Of a stretch of DNA of 5,960 bases, positions 1 to 5,186 are shown piece after piece (position 1 is the stretch's first letter; each line of letters starts with the position of its first letter). The notes beneath the pieces are model-generated. The model did not search any database. It was not told where the DNA came from and saw nothing but the letters and a program-made list of their open reading frames with translations. A program made the translations under genes and the position numbers. This DNA comes from JBHIER01 sp046760705 [NCBI: bacterium] (GTDB lineage: Bacteria > JBHIER01 > G020348925). The stretch covers positions 1 to 5,960 of the forward strand of contig JBHIER010000227.1 of assembly GCA_046760705.1 (NCBI GenBank), in the 5' to 3' direction.

Positions 1-6
1 TGCCAT
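1..6 (-). CDS. Start of an unidentified gene leaving the left edge
   Basis: Only the first two codons (Met-Ala) are inside the window. The call rests on an ATG at 6-4 preceded by a perfect GGAGG six bases upstream (17-13), which follows a long AT-richer noncoding leader with promoter-like boxes. The product cannot be known from two codons. The leader carries several dyads, so the gene is likely to be regulated. The start could be a chance match, but both the Shine-Dalgarno strength and its spacing are ideal. Confidence 0.6.
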
Positions 7-12
7 TGTATA

Positions 13-17
13 CCTCC
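13..17 (-). promoter_or_regulatory. Shine-Dalgarno site of the left-edge gene
   Basis: On the minus strand GGAGG lies six bases (TATACA) before the ATG at 6-4. This is a textbook ribosome binding site and is the main support for a gene start at the window edge. Confidence 0.65.
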
Positions 18-60
18 AATGCTAACTTACGTCAGTTAACCAATGTCGCTTAACGTATTC

Positions 61-107
61 ATATCCGAATCGTTCGGATATACTTCTATATTTGGAAGAT
101 ATGCGAA
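61..107 (-). promoter_or_regulatory. Overlapping dyads: candidate operator or switching leader RNA
   Basis: A perfect 9-bp inverted repeat, ATATCCGAA (61-69) and TTCGGATAT (73-81), has a 3-base centre. A third related arm, ATATGCGAA, lies at 99-107. The arm at 73-81 can pair either with 61-69 or with 99-107. The second pairing has 4 bp, one mismatch, 4 bp, a one-base bulge, then CTTC (83-86) with GAAG (95-98) around an 8-base loop. The block lies between the candidate promoter at 149-176 and the start codon at 6. It could be DNA half-sites for a dimeric repressor or two competing hairpins in the leader RNA. Sequence alone does not decide between them. Confidence 0.5.
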
Positions 108-120
108 CATCCCTCTGGAC

Positions 121-143
121 GCGTATGCAGGCTCCGCATGCGC
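121..143. promoter_or_regulatory. 8-bp dyad near the predicted transcription start
   Basis: GCGTATGC (121-128) and GCATGCGC (136-143) form an inverted repeat around a 7-base centre, with one imperfect pair (G-T on the plus strand, A-C on the minus strand). It lies just downstream of the candidate -10 box at 149-154 for the left-edge gene, where a repressor site or a 5'-end stem would be expected. Function is inferred from position only. Confidence 0.35.
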
Positions 144-148
144 CGTGT

Positions 149-176
149 AAACTAAAATTCCACAACATCTTGTCAA
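149..176 (-). promoter_or_regulatory. Candidate sigma-70 promoter for the left-edge gene
   Basis: On the minus strand a perfect TTGACA (176-171) is followed after 16 bases by TAGTTT (154-149), a weak -10 match with 3 of 6 consensus bases. Transcription would start near 142 and give a leader of about 135 bases before the ATG at 6. The -35 box is convincing and the -10 box is not, so this is a moderate prediction. Confidence 0.4.
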
Positions 177-181
177 GCAGA

Positions 182-410
182 TTCTTCATACAAATAAGGG
201 GTGTCTATCATCTTCAGGGCCAAATTGTGGTCAGCCCTACTTTCTGTTCCTAAGCTACATACCTTTCAACGTATTGTCAAGCACAAACTTCTGGCTCCGA
301 AAACCATCTGAGTCAACCTGCTCCCATCAACTGACACACCACGGCCCACTTCCCTGACAACTTTACAAATCAATCCTGTTAGCCATCCAAACAAATCATT
401 CTCGAGTTTA
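182..410. other. Noncoding AT-rich spacer between tRNA-Asn and the left-edge gene
   Basis: I find no open reading frame with a credible ribosome binding site, no RNA gene and no mobile-element end in this stretch. It contains one further promoter-like pair (252-280) and a weak 5-bp inverted repeat (AGGGC at 216-220 with GCCCT at 234-238). It is noticeably AT-richer than the coding part of the window. Confidence 0.6.
252..280 (-). promoter_or_regulatory. Second candidate promoter upstream of the left-edge gene
   Basis: Minus-strand TTGACA (280-275) is followed after 17 bases by TAGCTT (257-252), a weak -10 with 3 of 6 matches. Its -35 region shares the 10-base word TTGTCAAGCA (plus strand, 274-283) with the promoter candidate at 149-176 (170-179). 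The two may be tandem promoters for the same gene. Confidence 0.3.
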
Positions 411-446
411 ACAAAATAAAAAGCCGCATTTTCAGTGAAACACGGC
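411..446 (-). terminator. Rho-independent terminator after tRNA-Asn
   Basis: On the minus strand GCCGTGTTT pairs with AAATGCGGC (7 Watson-Crick and 2 wobble pairs; hairpin at 446-423) around a 6-base loop. A T-rich run, TTTTTATTTTGT (422-411), follows directly. It lies 14 bases past the encoded CCA of the tRNA, which is the expected place for its transcription stop. Confidence 0.8.
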
Positions 447-460
447 CCTACGTGGTTCAG

Positions 461-536
461 TGGCTCCCGGGGCCGGACTCGAACCAGCGACCAGGTGGTT
501 AACAGCCACCCGCTCTACCAACTGAGCTACCCGGGA
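461..536 (-). tRNA. tRNA-Asn, anticodon GUU
   Basis: The full cloverleaf can be drawn on the minus strand. The acceptor stem is TCCCGGG/CCCGGGA (7 perfect pairs), followed by T8-A9, a D arm of GCTC/GAGC, an anticodon stem of GGTGG/CCACC, the loop CTGTTAA (505-499) with anticodon GTT at 503-501, a 5-base variable region, and a T arm of GCTGG/CCGGC with loop TTCGAGT. The discriminator is G73, as usual for bacterial tRNA-Asn, and the 3' CCA is encoded (463-461), giving 76 nt. U36 and A37 (position 500) fit the t6A recognition context, so TsaB/TsaE-dependent modification is expected. It has its own terminator (411-446) and a likely promoter (587-615), although read-through from the macro-domain gene is possible. 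Confidence 0.97.
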
Positions 537-586
537 GCGCTCCATTCCAAATCACTTTTGAAGACTCCACTGCCTCCGTATTTGAT

Positions 587-615
587 AGCATAAAATTAAT
601 AAAAAGAGACCTCAA
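587..615 (-). promoter_or_regulatory. Candidate promoter of tRNA-Asn
   Basis: Minus-strand TTGAGG (615-610) and TATGCT (592-587) are separated by 17 bases, with 4 of 6 consensus matches each. Transcription would begin about 40-45 bases before the tRNA 5' end. An alternative pair, TTGACT (621-616) with TAATTT (598-593), overlaps it and has a better -35 but a poorer -10. Both lie just past the macro gene stop codon. Confidence 0.45.
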
Positions 616-639
616 AGTCAAGATGTTTTTCAATTCCCT

Positions 640-1179
640 TCATTTTTCCCTGCTGCTGAAGATCGCCTCCAATTGCTCTTTGAATAGGTCGCACATCCTT
701 CGATCCGGCAGAACGAAGAAGATCTGTCGGAGGGTCTGTGCCTCTTGCAGAAAAGCGATGGCCTCTTCGTGCATGATCCGGGCGCACAGGTGAGGGGACA
801 GACGGCCCGTGCCGGCCCCGATGGCTGGGAACGCCAGCGATTCGACCCCTTTCTCTTCGGCCTGCTGCAAGCTGTTTCGGGTGGCCGTGCGGATGTTGCT
901 CTCACTCGCCTTCAAGTCCTGTCCCATCACCGCGGCGTGGATCACATGTTTTGCTTTCAAACGTCCGGCTGAGGTGACCACAGCCCGGCCGATCTTCACC
1001 GGCCCCTGCCTGACCGCCTCCTGCTCAATCTCCTCTCCCCCTTTGGCTTTGATGGCCCCGGCCACCCCACCCCCCATCCCCAGATGATTGTTGGCCAGGT
1101 TAACGATAGCATCAACCAGCATCTCCGTAATATCACCCTGGACAACTTCGATCGTCCCATTCACCACGCGAACTCTCAT
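640..1179 (-). CDS. Macro-domain (ADP-ribose-binding) protein, Af1521-like
   Basis: A single 179-residue macro domain fills the protein, with no signal peptide or membrane segment, so it should be cytosolic. Family hallmarks are visible: QGDIT at 14-18 (the Asp contacts adenine in known structures), DAIVNLANNHL at 23-33, the GGGVAGAI loop at 36-43, HVIHA at 78-82 and AFPAIGAGTG at 116-125 (phosphate loop). Macro domains bind ADP-ribose and some remove it from proteins, nucleic acids or O-acetyl-ADP-ribose. The residue after GGGV is Ala, as in archaeal Af1521, not the Asp of MacroD-type hydrolases, so strong MacroD-like catalysis is not assured. The ATG at 1179 was chosen because GGGAG lies six bases upstream; the in-frame ATG at 1218 would start inside folC. 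It begins 13 bp after folC and is the last protein gene of the run. Its biological target is unknown. Confidence 0.88.
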   Translation of the reverse strand: MRVRVVNGTIEVVQGDITEMLVDAIVNLANNHLGMGGGVAGAIKAKGGEEIEQEAVRQGPVKIGRAVVTSAGRLKAKHVIHAAVMGQDLKASESNIRTATRNSLQQAEEKGVESLAFPAIGAGTGRLSPHLCARIMHEEAIAFLQEAQTLRQIFFVLPDRRMCDLFKEQLEAIFSSREK

Positions 1180-1185
1180 CGACTG

Positions 1186-1190
1186 CTCCC
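1186..1190 (-). promoter_or_regulatory. Shine-Dalgarno site deciding the macro-gene start
   Basis: GGGAG (1190-1186) lies six bases before the ATG at 1179 and just after the folC stop codon (1195-1193). It favours this start over the upstream in-frame ATG at 1218, which would add 13 residues and overlap folC. Confidence 0.6.
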
Positions 1191-1192
1191 TT

Positions 1193-2491
1193 TCAATTGA
1201 GGCCAAAAAGGGCATCAACGCTTCTGGCCCTCATCTTCAATATCTCTCCGACGAGAAAGAGAGAGCCTGCAGCACACACACCATCCTTCGGGCCGGCCAA
1301 TTCGAGCGCCCTGCGCACCGCTTTCTCCACAGACGGAGCAGTCTCAAGACAGGGTGTGATCCTGCGGACCTCCTCGGCCAACACCTCGCAGTCCAAAGCC
1401 CTGTCCATCATGGGCTTGGTGACCACGACGCGCCGGGCCAGGGGGACAATGGTCTCAACCATTTCTGAGTAGTTCTTATTGGCCATGACGCCGAAGATGA
1501 GAATCAAATTATCGTAGGTAAAGAGCTCCTGAAGGGCCCCTTTCAGGGCCCGAATTCCACCCGGATTGTGGGCCCCGTCAAGGATGAACAGCGGCCGCTC
1601 CTGAAGGATCTGGAGCCTTCCCGGCCACGCGGTCCTGGCCACCCCTTCCTTTATGGTCAGCTCCGACGCAGCAAATCCGTTCTCCCTGAGCACATCTAAG
1701 GCCAGTAACGCTGCTCCGAGATTCCGAAGCTGATGCCGCCCCACCAAAGGGAGCTGCAGATCGGGGTACGAACGGAAATGGGCTCGAGCGTCGAGCAGAG
1801 ACCCGCCGGGGGTGACCTCTCTGACTTTGAGAGAGCAGTGCTCGGCCGTGGTGTACAGCGTCGCCCCTTTCCTGTGGCAGGTGGCATTCAAAACCTCCAT
1901 GATCTCGGGATCGGTGACCGAAGTGATAACGAGGCCGTTCTCTTTGATGACAGCCGCCTTCTCTTGAGCGATATTCCTCAATCTGTCTCCCAGATAGTCG
2001 GTGTGGTCGTTGTCAATATCGGTGATGATGGTGCACAGAGGGGAGATCACGTTGGTGGCATCGAGCCGACCGCCCATTCCGACCTCAACGACCGCCACAT
2101 CGACCTGTTCCTCACAAAAATGGTGAAAGGCCAGAGCCGTGGCCGCCTCAAAGAAGGTGCACCGGTAGCGTTGAATAGAGGGTTTGAGCAGAGCAACCCC
2201 TGCGGAGACCTTTCCCCGGGGGATGGGCCTCCCATTGACCCGGATACGCTCGGTGAAGTCGATCAGGTGGGGTGAGGTGAACAGTCCGGTCCGATAGCCG
2301 GCGGTGCGCAATACCGACTCGACCAGGGCCGCAACCGATCCCTTGCCATTGGTCCCGGCGATGTGAATGGCCGGGAAGCGGCGATGAGGGTCGTCGATCT
2401 CGTGCAGTAGCCTCGTGATGTTGCGCAGACCCAGTTTTATGCCGAAGGCTTGCAGCCCGTAAAGAAAGTCCAGTGCATCTTTATAGTTCAT
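1193..2491 (-). CDS. folC: Bifunctional dihydrofolate synthase / folylpolyglutamate synthase
   Basis: FolC joins glutamate to dihydropteroate and then adds further glutamates to folates, using ATP; it is a cytosolic Mur-ligase-family enzyme. At 432 residues it is full length. Visible motifs are the P-loop GTNGKGS at 46-52, LFTSPHL at 70-76, a dihydropteroate-site-like [11 protein letters not shown] at 112-122 (which favours the bifunctional form), [12 protein letters not shown] at 136-147, DNDHTDYLG at 160-168 with the magnesium-binding His, [10 protein letters not shown] at 174-183 containing the Lys that is carboxylated in the family, and LDGAHNPGG in the C-terminal half. The usual T-N-I-G before the DH pair reads TDID here, a mild deviation. 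The start ATG overlaps the accD stop (ATGA, 2491-2488), so translation is probably coupled to accD. The accD-folC pairing is common in other bacteria. Confidence 0.96.
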   Translation of the reverse strand: MNYKDALDFLYGLQAFGIKLGLRNITRLLHEIDDPHRRFPAIHIAGTNGKGSVAALVESVLRTAGYRTGLFTSPHLIDFTERIRVNGRPIPRGKVSAGVALLKPSIQRYRCTFFEAATALAFHHFCEEQVDVAVVEVGMGGRLDATNVISPLCTIITDIDNDHTDYLGDRLRNIAQEKAAVIKENGLVITSVTDPEIMEVLNATCHRKGATLYTTAEHCSLKVREVTPGGSLLDARAHFRSYPDLQLPLVGRHQLRNLGAALLALDVLRENGFAASELTIKEGVARTAWPGRLQILQERPLFILDGAHNPGGIRALKGALQELFTYDNLILIFGVMANKNYSEMVETIVPLARRVVVTKPMMDRALDCEVLAEEVRRITPCLETAPSVEKAVRRALELAGPKDGVCAAGSLFLVGEILKMRARSVDALFGLN

Positions 2492-3324
2492 GACAGCAGG
2501 GTGAGCAGTCTGCTGACCGTCGATTTCAGCTCCTTTCTGTTGACGATGACATCGACGAACCCGTGCTCCAGAAGGAACTCCGAGCTCTGAAAGCCCTGGG
2601 GCAGTTCCTGGCCGATGGTCTGCTCGATCACTCTGGGGCCGGCGAAGCCGATGAGAGCGCCTGGTTCAGCGATGATGATGTCGCCCAACATGGCGAAGCT
2701 GGCTGCTACGCCGCCGGTGGTGGGGTGGGTGAGAATCGAGATGTGAGGCACGCCAGCCTCCGACAGTTGGGCCAGCCGCCCGCTCGTTTTGGCCATCTGC
2801 ATCAGGGACAGGGCCCCCTCCTGCATCCGGGCCCCGCCGGAACAGGAGACGATCACCAGGGGGATCTGCTCCCGTAAAGCCTGCTCAGTGGCCCGGGCGA
2901 TCTTCTCGCCCACCACCGAACCCATACTCCCCCCTAAAAAGTCGAAAGCCAGAAGCCCCAGGACAACGGGGCTGCCTTCGATCTTGCCGAAGCCCGTGCG
3001 GGTGGCCTCGGGCAGCCCGGTGGCCGCCATCGCCTTCTCAAGTCGATCGGTGTACCTCTTTGTGTCTTTGAACTTGAGCGGATCGACCGCGGTGATGCCA
3101 CTATGAAACTCCTCGAATTGGCCATCGTCCGATAGAAGACGAATATAATCTGCTATGCCTATTCGAAAGTGGAATCCGCACCTGGTGCACACCCAGAGGT
3201 TTCGGGCCAACTCCTTTTTAAAGATGATCTCCCCGCACCTGTCGCACTTGACCCAGAGGCCATCAGGGATCGCTCTTTTGGCTTGGGCCCTCAGGCCCAT
3301 CTTCACCTTCTTAAACCACTCCAT
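2488..3324 (-). CDS. accD: Acetyl-CoA carboxylase carboxyltransferase subunit beta
   Basis: AccD forms the carboxyltransferase with AccA and transfers the carboxyl group from biotin to acetyl-CoA, giving malonyl-CoA for fatty acid synthesis; it acts in the cytosol. The 278 residues match the family length. An N-terminal zinc ribbon has Cys27, Cys30, Cys46 and Cys49 (CX2C-X15-CX2C). The crotonase-like core shows the oxyanion and CoA-site motifs [35 protein letters not shown] and [18 protein letters not shown]. The ATG at 3324 has GAAGGG (3336-3331) six bases upstream and begins 14 bp before the rimI stop. The accA partner is not in the window. Confidence 0.97.
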   Translation of the reverse strand: MEWFKKVKMGLRAQAKRAIPDGLWVKCDRCGEIIFKKELARNLWVCTRCGFHFRIGIADYIRLLSDDGQFEEFHSGITAVDPLKFKDTKRYTDRLEKAMAATGLPEATRTGFGKIEGSPVVLGLLAFDFLGGSMGSVVGEKIARATEQALREQIPLVIVSCSGGARMQEGALSLMQMAKTSGRLAQLSEAGVPHISILTHPTTGGVAASFAMLGDIIIAEPGALIGFAGPRVIEQTIGQELPQGFQSSEFLLEHGFVDVIVNRKELKSTVSRLLTLLS

Positions 3325-3829
3325 TCTTTTCCCTTCTCTCTCGGCGCAGGGGCTGCGGGTGCGGGCCGAGGTCCTTGATCAAGACGATGGCGTCCTCCCC
3401 TGTGTCCCTGTAATAGCCCTTTCGTAGGGCCACGCTCCAAAATCCGAACTTTTTGTAGAGCCCCAGGGCCGCTCGATTTGTCTGCCGGACCTCCAGCGTC
3501 GCCAGTTGACAGCCCCTGGCCAGGCCGTTCTCCAAGAGGTTTTGCAACAGGAGTCTGCCGATCCCCTTGCGCCGATGGGTGCGATGCACGGCGATGTTAC
3601 CGATATGAGTCTCGTCGGCCACAAACCAGGCCACACCGTAGCCGACGACTCTGCCATCAATTTTGGCCACAAGGGGGAAAGAGAATTTCCGATTGGCCAC
3701 CTCCTGTCGAAAGCTCTCCATCGACCACGGACACGAAAAGGAGTCTCTCTCAATGGCCAGCACCTCATCCAGATCCTCCAGAGCCATCCGCTCAATTTCG
3801 ATCTTCCCAAACCCTCTCTTCTCGTCCAT
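3311..3829 (-). CDS. rimI: Ribosomal protein N-terminal alanine acetyltransferase
   Basis: This is a GNAT acetyltransferase of 172 residues. In the family, RimI uses acetyl-CoA to acetylate the N-terminal alanine of ribosomal protein S18. The acetyl-CoA loop RRKGIG is at 86-91, following the strand IGNIAVH (76-82). LEVRQTN (112-118) and LYKKFGF (124-130) follow, with Glu113 and Tyr125 at the places of the family's catalytic pair. The C-terminal strand includes [12 protein letters not shown], close to the RimI signature. The ATG at 3829 shares its A with the tsaB stop (TGATG), which suggests coupled translation; the longer in-frame start at 3940 would lie deep within tsaB. About 15 arginine/lysine-rich residues after the domain ([15 protein letters not shown]) extend past the usual end and overlap the accD start. 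Family members sometimes acetylate other proteins, so the substrate is inferred. Confidence 0.9.
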   Translation of the reverse strand: MDEKRGFGKIEIERMALEDLDEVLAIERDSFSCPWSMESFRQEVANRKFSFPLVAKIDGRVVGYGVAWFVADETHIGNIAVHRTHRRKGIGRLLLQNLLENGLARGCQLATLEVRQTNRAALGLYKKFGFWSVALRKGYYRDTGEDAIVLIKDLGPHPQPLRRERREKNGVV

Positions 3830-4533
3830 CACCGCCCTGGTCTCAGGCCATTCCTCTCGCGTTTCACTTCGGCGTCCGATCTCCGGAGGTAGAGGGGTTC
3901 GATGGATCGGATCTCCACGGATTTGCCCTCCGAGAGCCATTGATGTCCCAAAAGGGCGATCGACGAACCACTGGCCGAGGTCAAATGGGCTGGGGCGAAA
4001 TGGGCCCTGGCCCCCAACCTCTCCTCAATCAGCCGCCTGTAAACAGGGACCCCGTCCCCTAAGAAGACCGTCGGCTCATCGATCTCGGCCAGCAAGCTGT
4101 CCGGTGCCACAGCCCGAAAATCGGTCAGCCGTTCCGGAAGGCCTCCGGTGGTACGGTACAGGGCAGTGTACACCTGGTGCCTCTTGGCATCGAGAACCGG
4201 ACAGACCAGGTGCCGGCAAAAGGGGAGGTGGTAGGTCAAGCCGTCTAAAGTGGGCACGGCCACCACCGGTATGGACCGGGCCAAACTCAGCCCCTTGGCT
4301 GTACTCAAACCGATCCGCAGTCCGGTAAAGGAGCCAGGACCAATGGAGAGGGCGATACCGTTCACGTCCTCAAAGCCGAGGCCAGCCGCCCCAAGGGTCT
4401 CCAGAATTATGGGCATGAGTCGCTCCGCATGGGACGATCCGACATCAGAGCGATGTTCGGCCATCACCCTGCGGCCGTCAACCACGGCCACACCCTCCGT
4501 CGCGGTTGCGGTCTCAATCCCTAAAACGACCAT
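3829..4533 (-). CDS. tsaB: t6A biosynthesis protein TsaB
   Basis: TsaB is the non-catalytic ASKHA-fold partner of TsaD. With TsaE it forms the complex that transfers threonylcarbamoyl to A37 of ANN-decoding tRNAs. The 234-residue length is typical. Visible family blocks are IETATATEGVAVV at 6-18, SSHAERLMP at 33-41, the strongly conserved SIGPGSFTGLRIGLSTAKGL at 63-82, LDAKRHQVYTALY in the middle and YLRRSDAEVKR near the end. Consensus Asp at the DT motif is Glu7 here. The ATG at 4533 has GGAG four bases upstream (4541-4538). It is separated from tsaE by a 182-bp gap that holds a repeat element and ends in TGATG with rimI. tsaD and tsaC are not in the window. Confidence 0.95.
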   Translation of the reverse strand: MVVLGIETATATEGVAVVDGRRVMAEHRSDVGSSHAERLMPIILETLGAAGLGFEDVNGIALSIGPGSFTGLRIGLSTAKGLSLARSIPVVAVPTLDGLTYHLPFCRHLVCPVLDAKRHQVYTALYRTTGGLPERLTDFRAVAPDSLLAEIDEPTVFLGDGVPVYRRLIEERLGARAHFAPAHLTSASGSSIALLGHQWLSEGKSVEIRSIEPLYLRRSDAEVKRERNGLRPGR

Positions 4534-4558
4534 ATCACTCCGCTTCTATCCACAAATC

Positions 4559-4676
4559 GGAGTGTTGGGAAGTTGGAGTAGTGGAGTATTGGATCGGATC
4601 AGGCTCTGAATCTGCAGGACCTGCGAACTTGCTCCGAGCTTTTCAATACTCCATTACTCCATTACTCCCTTACTCC
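4559..4676. repeat. Mirrored octamer-repeat element between tsaE and tsaB
   Basis: Each end of this element consists of four consecutive 8-base units of the form GGAGTAnT, and the two arrays point towards each other. The left arm (plus strand, 4559-4590) reads GGAGTGTT, GGGAAGTT, GGAGTAGT, GGAGTATT. The right arm (minus strand, 4676-4645) reads GGAGTAAG, GGAGTAAT, GGAGTAAT, GGAGTATT. The innermost 17 bases (4575-4591 and 4644-4660) match in 16 positions; over the full 32 bases 23 match. The 53-54-base centre contains a perfect dyad, GCAGG-A-CCTGC (4614-4624). There is no coding potential worth calling. It resembles a REP- or MITE-like intergenic element, and a transcript could fold into a long stem between two coupled genes. 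I recall similar GGAGTAAT strings in environmental bacterial genomes but cannot confirm it here. Confidence 0.7.
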
Positions 4677-4715
4677 TATCTACGGGGTCAGCCTCTGTGG
4701 CCAACAATTCGGGCC

Positions 4716-5186
4716 TCACCGGTTTATCGGACTGATGTGGGTGACCTGAAACTCTCTCCTGGTTTTCCCGATCCGTCTTATCCTGATCTCGATCCGATCA
4801 TCGGGCAGAAAGGGCCCCATCTTCTCTGCCCATTCGATGATACACACTCCGTCACCGTAGAGGTACTCCTCACATCCTAAATCGAGGGTCTGCTTCGGCT
4901 CGTCAATCCTGAACAGGTCGAAATGGTAGACCGGCAAGCGCCCCTGATACTCGTTGATCAGGGTAAAGGATGGGCTGGTGACGTACTCGGTCACCTCCAG
5001 GCCGGTACACATCCCCTGGGTCAAGCAGGTCTTTCCGGATCCCAGATCGCCGATCAGGGCGATCACCGCCCCGGGCTCAAGGCCCCGGGCCAGCTCCTGG
5101 CCGAAGCGATGCGTCTCTTCAGGACTGTCTGTTAAAACCGTATCGGTCCGCTTGTTGTACGTTCTGACTCTTATGGCGGATGTCAT
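4716..5186 (-). CDS. tsaE: t6A biosynthesis ATPase TsaE
   Basis: TsaE is the small P-loop ATPase that drives the TsaB-TsaD complex in making t6A on tRNA. The protein has 156 residues, the normal size. It has a Walker A motif, GDLGSGKT, at 46-53, the family block TSPSFTLINEY at 70-80, YHFDLFRI at 87-94 and IIEWAEKM at 116-123, all in the expected order. The ATG at 5186 overlaps the stop of the PglZ gene (ATGA, 5186-5183) and has GAGG five bases upstream inside that gene, so it is probably co-translated with it. Its separation from tsaB by a repeat element is the only sizeable gap in the operon. Confidence 0.95.
   Translation of the reverse strand: MTSAIRVRTYNKRTDTVLTDSPEETHRFGQELARGLEPGAVIALIGDLGSGKTCLTQGMCTGLEVTEYVTSPSFTLINEYQGRLPVYHFDLFRIDEPKQTLDLGCEEYLYGDGVCIIEWAEKMGPFLPDDRIEIRIRRIGKTRREFQVTHISPINR

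Noticed and set aside
600-642. Terminator between the macro-domain gene and tRNA-Asn
   Set aside because: There is a T run, but the only hairpin before it is GAC/GTC with three pairs, too weak to call.
1180-1218. Upstream in-frame ATG (1218) extending the macro-domain protein by 13 residues
   Set aside because: It would start inside folC with no good Shine-Dalgarno site, while the ATG at 1179 has GGGAG at ideal spacing and starts right before the domain.
1733-2275. Plus-strand open frame of 180 codons opposite folC
   Set aside because: The opposite strand is an unambiguous full-length FolC; the antisense peptide shows no family motif.
3830-3940. Longer rimI reading from 3940
   Set aside because: The extra 37 residues lie wholly inside tsaB and do not resemble GNAT sequence; the TGATG junction at 3831-3827 is a natural start.
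3663-4328. Long plus-strand open frame antisense to rimI and tsaB (221 codons)
   Set aside because: It is antisense to two clearly recognisable genes, its protein is Ser/Pro/Arg-rich with no domain I recognise, and it lacks a ribosome binding site. It is a shadow of GC-rich coding sequence.
4645-4676. CRISPR-like array in the TACTCCAT repeats
   Set aside because: The units are 8 bases with no spacers and have an inverted counterpart at 4559-4590; this is a short tandem/inverted repeat, not a CRISPR.
4506-4880. Plus-strand frame crossing the tsaE-tsaB gap
   Set aside because: It runs through the octamer element and antisense into both neighbours; the peptide is repeat-derived and has no recognisable domain.
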